Positions 8,662 through 17,070 of a DNA stretch of 64,000 bases are shown one piece after another. The notes under the pieces were generated by a model. The model saw nothing but the letters and a program-made list of their open reading frames with translations. It did no database searches and was not told the DNA's origin. A program made the translations under genes and the position numbers. Position 1 is the first letter of the stretch. Every line of letters starts with the position of its first letter. The stretch covers positions 434,001 to 498,000 of the forward strand of contig NZ_JAFBIL020000002.1 of the NCBI RefSeq assembly GCF_016809835.1, given 5' to 3'. This DNA is from Massilia soli (GTDB lineage Bacteria; Pseudomonadota; Gammaproteobacteria; Burkholderiales; Burkholderiaceae_D).

Positions 8662-8982
8662 TTACCGGGGCGGCGCGGTGCCGAACACCCGGTCGAGCAA
8701 GCTGACGTGTTGGCGCGCAGGGATCGCCTGCTCGACCATGCCGGCCCACTGCTCCGACAACTGCTCGCACGTGGCGCGCAGCACCGGCGCCAGGTCGCCG
8801 TGACCGGCCAGCGCCTTCAGGTGCCGTTCGATGACGGAGGCCAGCTTCAGGCAGGTGCTGGCGTCATCGCCGCGCGTGCTGTAGTGCGACATCAGGTGCA
8901 GCGCGGCCGACACCAGCAGCTCGGGCTGGGTGGACAGGTTGCCAGGCTCTTCAATTGCCCTGGTCGAAAGTTCGATAGCCAT
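8662..8982 (-). CDS. Small conserved-looking protein downstream of hemP
   Basis: A 106-residue soluble, helix-rich protein with no signal peptide or membrane segment and no motif I recognise. A good AGGAG site lies eight bases before the ATG. It starts 69 bases after hemP on the same strand with no terminator visible between them, so it probably belongs to the same Fur-controlled transcript. It has several histidines (LHLMSHYS, ERHLKALAGHGD) and two cysteines, which could suit metal or haem contact, but that is inference only. Confidence 0.75.
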   Translation of the reverse strand: MAIELSTRAIEEPGNLSTQPELLVSAALHLMSHYSTRGDDASTCLKLASVIERHLKALAGHGDLAPVLRATCEQLSEQWAGMVEQAIPARQHVSLLDRVFGTAPPR

Positions 8983-9051
8983 GCAATGCTCCTAAAATTG
9001 AGGTGATTGGCTGGCTACCGCTGTGGTGCGCGGATGGCTGGCTGGATGAAG

Positions 9052-9243
9052 TCAGGCGGTCAGGATCAGCTTGCCCAGGCGGGTGACCCGCAACTGGTAC
9101 ACCTTGCCCTCGTGCTCGATCTGCACGGACTTGCCCTGGCCGAACAGGTGGCGGCTGTCGAGGCGCGGAACGTGACCGGTCCTGGGGGCGTCATCGCTGG
9201 GGCGCGCCAGGTCAGCGGCAGCGGGATGTTTTGTCGTCGGCAT
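9052..9243 (-). CDS. hemP: Hemin uptake protein HemP
   Basis: A 63-residue member of the HemP/HmuP family, short proteins linked to iron and haem uptake and reported as regulators of haem-receptor expression in some bacteria. The C-terminal half has the family core: VPRLDSRHLFGQGK, IEHEGKVYQLRVTR, GKLILTA. The ATG at 9243 is the only start giving a normal-length protein; the frame is open further upstream but that part looks non-coding. The gene begins eight bases after a perfect Fur-box palindrome. No clear ribosome site precedes it, so translation may be weak or the mRNA start close to the ATG. No haem receptor is beside it. Confidence 0.9.
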   Translation of the reverse strand: MPTTKHPAAADLARPSDDAPRTGHVPRLDSRHLFGQGKSVQIEHEGKVYQLRVTRLGKLILTA

Positions 9244-9251
9244 TTTCAATG

Positions 9252-9270
9252 AATGAGAATTATTCTCATT
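9252..9270 (-). promoter_or_regulatory. Fur box upstream of hemP
   Basis: AATGAGAATTATTCTCATT is a perfect 19-base palindrome and a close match to the Fur consensus (GATAATGATAATCATTATC). It sits immediately upstream of hemP, where Fe-Fur would block transcription when iron is plentiful. It could also act on plus-strand transcription toward the gene at 9446. Confidence 0.9.
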
Positions 9271-9445
9271 TGGATTATGTCCGATCTTGGTGGCGAATGC
9301 AAGCCGCGCGCCCGCTGCGCGATCAAATCGTTGAACCTTGTTCTGCATCAGCCGCCGCGGCGCGCGCACGTTTGACGCGGTTTTTAAAGCGGCACACACT
9401 CGACTGAACACCTGGGCGTTGTCCGGGTACCGGAACGAGCATGCG

Positions 9446-9883
9446 ATGCTGACACTTGCCTGGAAAATCCTCGTTTGCGAAATCCTGCTTGCGCTACACC
9501 GTGCAAAAGGGCATTGGCGCGCCCTGATGCCGCCGGTTCTAAGGCGGCTGCGCTGCGCCCGCAAGATCGAGTCGCTGTCGAATCGGCTCACGGCAATGGG
9601 CCGCAAAATCACGTCGTTTGAGGCGAGCCTGGTCGCTGGCGCGTTCCGCGAAGCGGTCGACGCGGACTTCTCGATCCGGGCCATGCTCAAGGGGCTGAAA
9701 GAAGATATCTGCAACATTCGCTGCGAGATGGCGGCGGTCCCGCCTGAATCGTGCGCGGGTTGGGGCGGGGAGCGGCTGGGCGCTGCGATCGAACAGCTTC
9801 AGGCCGTGGCGCAGCAGACCTACGTGGTGGCCGACCGGCTGCTATGGGAAATCGGCGAGCACGATCTCAAATACATCGCCTGA
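9446..9883 (+). CDS. Hypothetical helical protein
   Basis: About 145 residues from the ATG at 9446; the frame is open to 9338 but the upstream part looks like intergenic sequence. The N-terminus (LTLAWKILVCEILLAL) is hydrophobic and could be a membrane anchor or first helix. The remainder is helical, with four more cysteines. The C-terminal stretch (IEQLQAVAQQTYVVADRLLWEIGEHD) looks like real protein. No strong ribosome site and no recognised family, so this is less certain than its neighbours. It is convergent with cobA. Confidence 0.5.
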   Translation: MLTLAWKILVCEILLALHRAKGHWRALMPPVLRRLRCARKIESLSNRLTAMGRKITSFEASLVAGAFREAVDADFSIRAMLKGLKEDICNIRCEMAAVPPESCAGWGGERLGAAIEQLQAVAQQTYVVADRLLWEIGEHDLKYIA

Positions 9884-9916
9884 GGCAGAAACGCCTCGCC
9901 GCCATGGCCGCCATGG

Positions 9917-10675
9917 CTAAGCGCTGCGGCGTTGCTCAGGCTCCGCATCGTCGGCGTCGAGTGGCTGGTGCGCGCGCTGGTGCATCGCATCGCCCAGCAT
10001 CACCAGCACGGGACCGTGCGCGGCGCCGAGGCCGCGCGCCAGCGTCTCGATCGTCAGGCGGAAGATGCGCTGGTCGGGGCGGCTGCAGTTTTCAATCACG
10101 ACCACTGGCGTATCCGGACGGCGGCCCTGTTCCAGCAGCCGCTGCGCCGTTGCCGTCGCCTCGCGTCCACCCATGTACTGCACCAGCGTGTCGGTATCGG
10201 GAATTGCGGTTTGCCCATCGAGTTCCGGCGCGGTGCTGGACGTGAAAAAGGCGACGCTGCGCGAGACGCCGCGCTTGGTCAGCGGCTGCTTCGTCGCCGC
10301 CGCTGCCGCCAGCGCGGTGGTGATGCCGGGTACAACTTCCACCTCGATGCCGGCTTCTTCCAGCGCGCGCAGTTCTTCGTCGGCGCGGCCGAACAGCATC
10401 GGGTCGCCGCCTTTGAGGCGCACTACAAGCGGGTACTTGAGCGCGTTATCGACCAGCTGCTTGTTGATGAAGGCTTGCGCGGTCGACAGCTGGCCGCAGC
10501 GCTTGCCGACCGCGATCTTGAGCGCTTGCGGGCACAGTTCGAGCATCTCGGACGTGACCAGCGCGTCGTGCAGCACCACGTCGGCTTGCGCCAGCAGGCG
10601 CGCGCCGCGTAGCGTGACCAGGTCCTGGGCTCCAGGACCCGCGCCGATCAGGTAGACTTTTCCGAGTGCTGCCAT
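9917..10675 (-). CDS. cobA: Uroporphyrinogen-III C-methyltransferase
   Basis: A 252-residue SAM-dependent methyltransferase that makes precorrin-2 from uroporphyrinogen III, the first step of siroheme synthesis. Motifs are VYLIGAGPGAQDLVTLRG at the N-terminus, VRLKGGDPMLFGRADEE, VPGITTALAAAA, PLTKRG, and LVQYMGG, all typical of SUMT. There is no fused dehydrogenase/chelatase domain as in CysG. It is the last gene of the cys operon, 12 bases after cysN, so it supplies siroheme to CysI. The precorrin-2 dehydrogenase must be elsewhere. Confidence 0.95.
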   Translation of the reverse strand: MAALGKVYLIGAGPGAQDLVTLRGARLLAQADVVLHDALVTSEMLELCPQALKIAVGKRCGQLSTAQAFINKQLVDNALKYPLVVRLKGGDPMLFGRADEELRALEEAGIEVEVVPGITTALAAAAATKQPLTKRGVSRSVAFFTSSTAPELDGQTAIPDTDTLVQYMGGREATATAQRLLEQGRRPDTPVVVIENCSRPDQRIFRLTIETLARGLGAAHGPVLVMLGDAMHQRAHQPLDADDAEPEQRRSA

Positions 10676-10687
10676 GCTGCTCTCCTG

Positions 10688-11998
10688 TTATTGCGCCAGG
10701 CGGATCATGCCCGCCGCGACGGTCTGGTGCGTGACTTCATCGATCAGGATAAACGCACCGGTGGCGCGGATATCATCGTAGGCGTCGGCGGCCAGGGGCT
10801 GCTGCACGGTCAGCGCGATGCGTGCGATGTCGTTCAGCTTCAGGCCGTCTGCGCCATGGCGCTGCTGGGTGTTGATGTCCAACAGCGTATCGATTGCCGT
10901 CACCTTGGCCGCGGTCTGCTTGGTGCCGTGCTTGATCCAGTACTTGCGGCGCAGGTCCAGCGGCTCATCCGACATCCAGCACACGTCCGCGCTCAGGTTC
11001 TTGAGCAGCGTGGCCGGCTGCGCACTGCCGGCCAGCAGGTCGCCGCGCGAGATGTCGAGGTATTCGTTCAGCATCAGTGTAACCGACTGGCCGACCGCGG
11101 CGCTCTGATGCGATCCCTCGAATGTCAGGATGTCCTTGACGGTGGCGCTCTGGCCGGACGGCTGCACCACCAGCTTGTCGCCGACGCTGACCTTGCCCGC
11201 TTCGATGCGGCCCATGTAGCCGCGGAAGTCGTTGGCTTCGTGGCCGTTGTGGCGCGCCACCAGCTGCACCGGGAAGCGGAATGGCGCCTCGTGCGATTCA
11301 TCGTACACCGACAGCGATTCGAGCAGCTCGATCAGCGGCGGGCCGTCGTACCAGGCCATCTTGTCGCTGCGCTCGACGACGTTGTCGCCGGTGAGGGCGG
11401 ACAGCGGAATCGGCGTGATGTCCTTCAGGCCCAGTGTCGCGGCGAATTCCTGGTAGGCCTTGACGATGCGGTCGTACACCGACTGGTCGTAGTTCACCAG
11501 GTCCATCTTGTTGACAGCGACGATCACGTGTTCGATCTGCAGCAGGTGCGCGATGGTCGAATGGCGCTTGGTCTGGATCAGCAGGTCGACGCCGCCGTCC
11601 TCGCGCAGCTTGACCTTCGATACATCGACCAGGATGATCACCGCGTCGGCCGTCGAGGCGCCGGTGACCATGTTGCGGGTGTACTGCTCATGGCCGGGCG
11701 TGTCGGCGATGATGAACTTGCGGCGCGGCGTGGCGAAGTAGCGGTAGGCCACGTCGATCGTGATGCCCTGTTCGCGCTCGGCTTCGAGACCGTCGGTCAG
11801 CAGCGACAGGTCGACCGCGTCGCCCACGGTGCGCTTGTGCTTCGAGCGCGACATCGCGTCCAGCTGGTCGGCGAAAATGCCTTTGCTGTCGAACAGCAGG
11901 CGGCCGATCAAGGTGCTCTTGCCGTCATCGACGGAGCCGGCGGTGATAAAGCGGAGCAGTCCGCTTTGTCCGGTGAGGTTGTCAGTCATGGCGTTCAT
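10688..11998 (-). CDS. cysN: Sulfate adenylyltransferase large (GTPase) subunit
   Basis: A 436-residue GTPase subunit of ATP sulfurylase, which with CysD activates sulfate to APS. Motifs are ITAGSVDDGKSTLIGRLL (P-loop), DTPGHEQYTRNMVTGAS (G3) and VNKMD (G4), followed by EF-Tu-like beta-barrel domains. There is no C-terminal APS kinase fusion. The start is at 11998, where ATG overlaps the cysD stop (ATGA); the frame extends upstream inside cysD but that part is spurious. Order is cysD-cysN-cobA. Confidence 0.96.
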   Translation of the reverse strand: MNAMTDNLTGQSGLLRFITAGSVDDGKSTLIGRLLFDSKGIFADQLDAMSRSKHKRTVGDAVDLSLLTDGLEAEREQGITIDVAYRYFATPRRKFIIADTPGHEQYTRNMVTGASTADAVIILVDVSKVKLREDGGVDLLIQTKRHSTIAHLLQIEHVIVAVNKMDLVNYDQSVYDRIVKAYQEFAATLGLKDITPIPLSALTGDNVVERSDKMAWYDGPPLIELLESLSVYDESHEAPFRFPVQLVARHNGHEANDFRGYMGRIEAGKVSVGDKLVVQPSGQSATVKDILTFEGSHQSAAVGQSVTLMLNEYLDISRGDLLAGSAQPATLLKNLSADVCWMSDEPLDLRRKYWIKHGTKQTAAKVTAIDTLLDINTQQRHGADGLKLNDIARIALTVQQPLAADAYDDIRATGAFILIDEVTHQTVAAGMIRLAQ

Positions 11999-12936
11999 CA
12001 GAAGTATCCTGCTTTCTTGCGTTTTTCCATCGAGGCTTCGGAGGTCTGGTCGTCCATCCGGGTGGCGCCGCGTTCGGTGATCTGGGTGACGGCGGTTTCG
12101 GCGATGATCGCTTCGACCGTCGCCGCGTCCGAGCTCACAGGGCAGGTGCACGAGATATCGCCGACGGTGCGGAAGCGCACCACCTGCGTCTCGACCGTTT
12201 CACCGTCGCGCGCAGGCGTCAGCGGCGTCAGCGGCACCAGCAGGCCGTTGCGCGGAATGACCTGGCGCTCGTGCGCGAAGTAGATCGGCGGCAGCGCCAG
12301 CTTTTCGCGCTGGATGTACTGCCACACGTCGAGCTCAGTCCAGTTCGAGATCGGAAACACGCGCATGTTCTCGCCCGGGTGCACGCGGGTGTTGTACAGG
12401 TCCCAGAGTTCGGGGCGCTGGGCCTTCGGGTCCCACTGGCCGAATTCGTCGCGGAACGAAAAGATGCGCTCCTTGGCGCGGGCCTTTTCTTCGTCGCGGC
12501 GGGCGCCGCCGATGCAGGCGTCGAAGCCATGTTCGGCGATGGTTTCCAGCAGCGTGACTGCCTGCGCGGCATTGCGCGAATCGGTGGCAGGGTGCCGCAG
12601 GCGCACGGTGCCGCGCTTGATCGAGTCTTCGACGCTGCCGACGATCAGGCGCTCGCCCAGCTCGGCCACGCGCGCATCGCGGAAGGTGATGACTTCGTCG
12701 AAGTTATGGCCGGTGTCGATATGCACCAGCGGGAACGGGAACTTACCCGGGCGGAAGGCCTTCTCCGCCAGGCGCAGCAGCACCACCGAGTCTTTACCGC
12801 CGGAGAACAGCAGGGCAGGGTTGGCGCATTCAGCCGCTACCTCGCGCATGATGTGGATCGCTTCCGATTCCAGCGCGTCGAGGTGGCGCGCGTTGACGTC
12901 GGCGAGCAGGTGCGTCTTGTCGGTGAGTGTGTTCAT
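11998..12936 (-). CDS. cysD: Sulfate adenylyltransferase small subunit
   Basis: A 312-residue PP-loop ATP pyrophosphatase, the catalytic subunit of ATP sulfurylase. LLFSGGKDSVVLLRLAEKAF is the PP-loop, followed by PLVHIDTGHNFDEVITFRD, CIGGARRDEEKARAKER, and a C-terminal region ending RKKAGYF as in other CysD proteins. It is coupled to cysN by a four-base overlap and follows cysH by 31 bases in the same operon. Confidence 0.96.
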   Translation of the reverse strand: MNTLTDKTHLLADVNARHLDALESEAIHIMREVAAECANPALLFSGGKDSVVLLRLAEKAFRPGKFPFPLVHIDTGHNFDEVITFRDARVAELGERLIVGSVEDSIKRGTVRLRHPATDSRNAAQAVTLLETIAEHGFDACIGGARRDEEKARAKERIFSFRDEFGQWDPKAQRPELWDLYNTRVHPGENMRVFPISNWTELDVWQYIQREKLALPPIYFAHERQVIPRNGLLVPLTPLTPARDGETVETQVVRFRTVGDISCTCPVSSDAATVEAIIAETAVTQITERGATRMDDQTSEASMEKRKKAGYF

Positions 12937-12967
12937 GGTAGCTGTACCTGTTTTCTCTTGTGGCGCT

Positions 12968-13681
12968 TTACGCGGCCACTGGTTTAATGCGAATCAGTTT
13001 GCCGTCGACGATGTGCAGCCCGCATTCCTTCGACTCCGGGTTCTCCCACCACCAGCGGCCGGCGCGGACATCCTCGCCCGGTTCGACGGCGCGGGTGCAC
13101 GGTGCGCAGCCGATCGACGGGTAGCCCTGGTCGTGCAGGGCGTTGTACGGCACGTCGTTGGCGCGGATGTAGTTCCAGACATCGTCTTCCGACCAATCGG
13201 CCAGCGGATTGAACTTGACCATGCCGTGCGCCGGATCGTCTTCCTGGATTGCCAGGTCGGTGCGCGTGGCCGACTGGGCCCGGCGCTGGCCCGTGACCCA
13301 GGCTTTTTTGCCGGCCAGGGCGCGGCCGAGCGGTTCGACCTTGCGGATGCGGCAGCACTCGCGGCGCATCTCGATGCTGTTGTAGAACGCGTCGCGGCCG
13401 TTCTCGGTGACATAGCGCTCGACGGCGTCGGCCTGCGGCCGGTACAGCTGCACCTCGTAGCCGTACTTGTCCTTCACCGCGTCGAGCACCGCCAGCGTCT
13501 CTGGATGCAGGCGGCCGGTCTCCAGCGAGAAGATCGCGATCGGCAGCCGGGCCTTCAGGATCAGGTCCGTGAGCACCATGTCTTCAGCCGCCAGGCTCGA
13601 TGCGAACACCGCGGGCGAAAACTCGCCGGCGATGCGTTCGAGCGTGGCGCGGGTGGATGCGATGAGGTCGATGTCTGGCAT
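12968..13681 (-). CDS. cysH: APS-type (Fe-S) phosphosulfate reductase
   Basis: A 237-residue reductase converting adenylyl sulfate to sulfite with thioredoxin. It carries the CC (RRECCRIRKVEPL) and CxxC (IGCAPCTRAV) cysteine pairs that bind a [4Fe-4S] cluster in APS reductases and are absent from enterobacterial PAPS reductases. The catalytic cysteine is in the C-terminal KECGLH motif. The N-terminal PP-loop-like segment reads ASSLAAEDMVL. With no APS kinase gene in the operon this indicates the direct APS route. It lies 11 bases after the DUF934 gene. Confidence 0.95.
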   Translation of the reverse strand: MPDIDLIASTRATLERIAGEFSPAVFASSLAAEDMVLTDLILKARLPIAIFSLETGRLHPETLAVLDAVKDKYGYEVQLYRPQADAVERYVTENGRDAFYNSIEMRRECCRIRKVEPLGRALAGKKAWVTGQRRAQSATRTDLAIQEDDPAHGMVKFNPLADWSEDDVWNYIRANDVPYNALHDQGYPSIGCAPCTRAVEPGEDVRAGRWWWENPESKECGLHIVDGKLIRIKPVAA

Positions 13682-13692
13682 GGCGCTGTCCT

Positions 13693-14253
13693 TCAGATGC
13701 CGTAGCCTACGTCGCCGCTGTCGGTGCGCACTTCGCGGTGCTGGCGGCGGAACAGCGGCGCAGTCACGTCGACCGACGCCTGGTAGACCTCGGAGAACAC
13801 GGTCAGGCCCTTGACCGCGTCATGGATGCTGCGGTCCGGGCGCGTGGCGTAGGCATCGAAACCGACACGGTGCATCGCGAACAGCTGGTCGCGCAGCACG
13901 TCGCCGATGGCGCGCAGTTCGCCCTTGTAGGCCAGGCGCATGCGCAGGTTGTAGGCGATCGAATAGCCGCGGCCATCGGTAAACTTCGGGAAGTCGATGG
14001 CAACCACGGCGAACTTGTCGAGGTCGCCCTTGAGCAGTTCCGGCTGTTCGGCCGGCGCGATCCAGACGCCGATCTGCGCGCGCGCGGCCAGCGTGTCGCG
14101 CTGCGCCAGCCACACGGCCAGCGGTACGATGACCTTGCCTTCGCGGACAGCCACGGCATCGGCGGTTTCGCCTTCTTCCAGGCGCAGGACGGTCCAGTCG
14201 TCGGCGACCACTTCATGGCCCTTGATGATCTGCGGGTGGCTAACTTCAAGCAT
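13693..14253 (-). CDS. DUF934 protein of the sulfite reductase operon
   Basis: A 186-residue DUF934 protein. The core is VVAIDFPKFTDGRGYSIAYNLR then GELRAIGDVLRDQLFAMHRVGFDAY, the family hallmark. Its start overlaps the end of cysI by eight bases, and cysH follows after 11 bases. DUF934 genes are regularly found between cysI and cysH in beta- and gammaproteobacteria, suggesting an accessory role in sulfite reduction, perhaps electron delivery or enzyme assembly given the lack of a CysJ flavoprotein here. No catalytic motif is visible. Confidence 0.92.
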   Translation of the reverse strand: MLEVSHPQIIKGHEVVADDWTVLRLEEGETADAVAVREGKVIVPLAVWLAQRDTLAARAQIGVWIAPAEQPELLKGDLDKFAVVAIDFPKFTDGRGYSIAYNLRMRLAYKGELRAIGDVLRDQLFAMHRVGFDAYATRPDRSIHDAVKGLTVFSEVYQASVDVTAPLFRRQHREVRTDSGDVGYGI

Positions 14254-15934
14254 ATTCGTCTTCCCCTACCAGTGCGCCGGACGCAATCGGCGTGGCATAT
14301 ACATGTTCCTTGAATGGCGCGACGCCCAGGCGCTGGACGGTATCGAGGAAGCGTTCCTCCTCGGTGCGCTCGCGTACGTAGACCTGCAGCAGGCGGTCGA
14401 TCACTTCCGGCATCTGGTGCGCCGAGAACGACGGCCCGATGATCTTGCCGATGGCCGAGTTGTTACCCTGCGCGCCGCCGATCGAGACCTGGTACCACTC
14501 GCTGCCGTCCTTGTCGACGCCGAGGATGCCGATGGTGCCGACGTGGTGGTGGCCGCAGGCGTTGATACAGCCGGACATGTTCAGTTCGATCTCGCCGATG
14601 TCGTGCTGGAAGTCGATGTTCTCGAAGCGGTGCGCGATCGCGGCCGCGATCGGGATCGACTTGGCGTTCGCCAGCGAGCAGAAGTCGCCGCCCGGGCAGC
14701 AGATCATGTCGGTCAGGAGGCCGATGTTCGGCGTGGCCAGGCCTTGCGCCTTCACTTGCTGCCAGACGGTGAACAGGTCCGATTGTCTGACGTCGGCCAG
14801 CACCAGGTTCTGTTCATGCGTCACGCGCAGTTCGCCGAAGCTGTAGCGGTCGGCCATGTCGGCCACAAAATCGATCTGCGCGGCGGTCGCGTCGCCCGGC
14901 GGCACGCCGGGCTTTTTCAGCGACAGCACGACCGCGCTGTAGCCCGGCACCTTGTGCGGCTTGACGTTACGCTGCAGCCAGTTGGCGAAGGCCTTGTTGT
15001 CTTCGTGGCCGGCGCGCGGGTCGGTCGAAGGCAGGGTCTCGTACGCCGGCAGCGGGAAGTAAGCGGAGATGCGCGCCATTTCTTCTTCGGTCAGCGTGGA
15101 CGGGCTGTCCTTCAGGTCGGTCCATTCCTGCTCGACCTGGCGGGCGAATTCTTCGAGTCCGACTGCTTTGACAAGGATCTTGATGCGCGCCTTGTACTTG
15201 TTGTCGCGGCGGCCGTGCAGGTTATACACCCGCATGATCGCTTCGATGTAGGTCAGCATGTGCTGCCATGGCAGGAACTCGCGCACCACGCTGCCGAGGA
15301 TGGGGGTGCGGCCCATGCCGCCGCCGACCATCACCTTGAAGCCGATTTCGCCCGCTTCGTTGCGCAGCACCGTCAGGCCGATGTCATGCACGGCGATGGC
15401 GGCGCGGTCTTCGACCGCGCCATTGATGGCGACCTTGAATTTGCGCGGCAGGGCGGCGAACTCGGGATGAAAGGTGCTCCACTGGCGCAGCACTTCGCAA
15501 AACGGGCGCGGGTCGATGTGCTCGTCGGCCGCGACGCCGGCGAATTCGTCGGTGGTGATATTGCGGATGCAGTTGCCGGAGGTCTGGATGGCGTGCATTT
15601 CGACCGAGGCCAGGTCGGTCAGGATGTCCGGCGTGTGCTCGAGCTCGATCCAATTGAACTGGATATTCTGGCGCGTGGTGAAGTGGCCGTAGCCGCGGTC
15701 GTACTTGCGCGCGATATGGCCGAACATGCGCATTTGCGCCGACGACAGCAGTCCATAGGGCACGGCGATACGCAGCATGTAGGCGTGGCGCTGCATGTAC
15801 AGGCCATTTTGCAGGCGCAGCGGCAGGAATTCTTCTTCCGCCAGTTCGTCATTGAGGCGGCGCGCGACCTGGTCGCGGTACTGGGCGATGCGCTCGCGGA
15901 CGATCAGATGGTCATATTGGTCATAGCGATACAT
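14246..15934 (-). CDS. cysI: Sulfite reductase hemoprotein (nitrite/sulfite reductase family)
   Basis: A 562-residue siroheme/[4Fe-4S] enzyme that reduces sulfite to sulfide. Two ferredoxin-like half domains alternate with siroheme-binding halves. The cluster cysteines are in TDMICCPGGDFCSLA and SGCINACGHH; an N-terminal siroheme-contact segment reads RQNIQFNWIEL. The start is placed at MYRYDQYDHL (15934), with AGGA upstream; the frame is open another 47 codons but that part is the cysB-cysI intergenic region. It is first in the operon and divergent from cysB. No flavoprotein subunit (cysJ) is next to it, so a ferredoxin or another donor is implied. Confidence 0.95.
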   Translation of the reverse strand: MYRYDQYDHLIVRERIAQYRDQVARRLNDELAEEEFLPLRLQNGLYMQRHAYMLRIAVPYGLLSSAQMRMFGHIARKYDRGYGHFTTRQNIQFNWIELEHTPDILTDLASVEMHAIQTSGNCIRNITTDEFAGVAADEHIDPRPFCEVLRQWSTFHPEFAALPRKFKVAINGAVEDRAAIAVHDIGLTVLRNEAGEIGFKVMVGGGMGRTPILGSVVREFLPWQHMLTYIEAIMRVYNLHGRRDNKYKARIKILVKAVGLEEFARQVEQEWTDLKDSPSTLTEEEMARISAYFPLPAYETLPSTDPRAGHEDNKAFANWLQRNVKPHKVPGYSAVVLSLKKPGVPPGDATAAQIDFVADMADRYSFGELRVTHEQNLVLADVRQSDLFTVWQQVKAQGLATPNIGLLTDMICCPGGDFCSLANAKSIPIAAAIAHRFENIDFQHDIGEIELNMSGCINACGHHHVGTIGILGVDKDGSEWYQVSIGGAQGNNSAIGKIIGPSFSAHQMPEVIDRLLQVYVRERTEEERFLDTVQRLGVAPFKEHVYATPIASGALVGEDEYA

Positions 15935-16008
15935 GTTCGGATCCTGGTTGTTGCTCTGTTTTGTGGGCGGATGGTGTGAGAATTCCCCCAAACTAGCCTC
16001 AATACTAA

Positions 16009-16075
16009 GGAATTTGCCGTTTATTCCAAACGACTGAGAATTTATTTGCTTATATGCGTATGAGGCATATAGCAA
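16009..16075. promoter_or_regulatory. Candidate LysR-type (CysB) operator region between cysI and cysB
   Basis: Two inverted repeats lie in the 186-base divergent gap. The first is GGAAT-N9-ATTCC at 16009-16027. The second is TTGCTTATATGC facing GCATATAGCAA at 16046-16075, a dyad of the size LysR regulators bind. Location next to cysB and upstream of cysI fits CysB control, including autoregulation. Binding itself is inferred. Confidence 0.55.
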
Positions 16076-16120
16076 TCTTATAAAATGCGGGTATCGCGAG
16101 TTTTACTGAGAAAAAGGGCA

Positions 16121-17062
16121 ATGAACCTCCATCAATTACGCTTCGTACGCGAAGCCGTGCGACAGAATTACAACCTGACCGACGCCGCCAAGGCCTTGTT
16201 CACCTCGCAGCCCGGGGTGTCGAAGGCGATTATCGAGCTGGAGGAGGAGTTGGGCGTCGATATCTTCACCCGCCACGGCAAGCGTATCCGCGGCCTGACA
16301 GAGCCTGGAAGGCTGGTGCTGGAGTCGGTCGAAGTTGTCATGCAGGAAATTGATAGCCTGAAGCGGATCGGCAAGGAATTTGCCGCCCAGGACAGCGGCA
16401 GCTTTACCATCGCCTGCACCCACACGCAGGCGCGCTACACCTTGCCCAGGGTGGTGCAGGCCTTCATGCTGAAGTATCCGAAGGTGCGGCTTTCGCTGCT
16501 GCAGGGCAACCCGCGCCAAATTGCCGACATGGTCCAGCGCGACCAGGCCGACCTGGCCATTGCCACCGAGTCCATTGCCAGCGTGGACGGGCTGATCACC
16601 TTGCCGTGCTACCAATGGGAGCACGTGGTGGTGGTGCCGGCCGACCACCCGCTGCTAAAATCGAAAGCGGTGTCGCTGGAAGAAATCGCCAGCTATCCAT
16701 TGATTACCTACGACAGCGCCTTTGCCGGGCGCAGCAAGATCGACCATGCATTCTCGCTGCGCGGGCTGAAGCCGGACGTGCTGCTCGAAGCGATCGATGC
16801 CGACGTCATCAAGACCTATGTCGAACTTGGCATGGGAATCGGCATCATCGCCGGCATGGCTTTCGATGCGGAGCGCGACAAGAACCTGCGTGCCATTTCC
16901 GTCGGCCAGCTATTTGGCATGAACACCTCGCGCGTCGCGATCAAGCAGGGCTCCTACCTGCGCAGCTATGTGTACACCTTCATCGAGCTGCTGGCCCCAA
17001 CCCTGAACCGCAAACTGGTCGAATCGGCCATGAGCGGCACCAAAGACACTTACGAGCTTTAA
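16121..17062 (+). CDS. cysB: LysR-type regulator CysB
   Basis: A 313-residue LysR-family activator of sulfur assimilation. The N-terminal helix-turn-helix reads MNLHQLRFVREAVRQNYNLTDAAKALFTSQPGVSKAI, and the start is the ATG after AAAAAGGGC; an upstream in-frame ATG at 16085 is unlikely. The co-inducer domain has the CysB features TQARYTLPRVV, VPADHPLL and GLKPDVLLEAIDADVIKTYV, where N-acetylserine and sulfate-type ligands bind in the family. It is divergent from the cysI operon it probably controls, and followed nine bases later by a methyltransferase gene. Confidence 0.95.
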   Translation: MNLHQLRFVREAVRQNYNLTDAAKALFTSQPGVSKAIIELEEELGVDIFTRHGKRIRGLTEPGRLVLESVEVVMQEIDSLKRIGKEFAAQDSGSFTIACTHTQARYTLPRVVQAFMLKYPKVRLSLLQGNPRQIADMVQRDQADLAIATESIASVDGLITLPCYQWEHVVVVPADHPLLKSKAVSLEEIASYPLITYDSAFAGRSKIDHAFSLRGLKPDVLLEAIDADVIKTYVELGMGIGIIAGMAFDAERDKNLRAISVGQLFGMNTSRVAIKQGSYLRSYVYTFIELLAPTLNRKLVESAMSGTKDTYEL

Positions 17063-17070
17063 ACAAGAAC

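Noticed and set aside
9052-9717. 221-codon minus-strand frame containing hemP
   Set aside because: Only the last 63 codons match HemP, with the Fur box lying inside the longer frame; the upstream part is not credible as protein.
13997-15979. Long plus-strand frame over the DUF934 and cysI genes
   Set aside because: Antisense to clearly conserved CysI; shadow sequence rich in Ala/Val/Asp without motifs.
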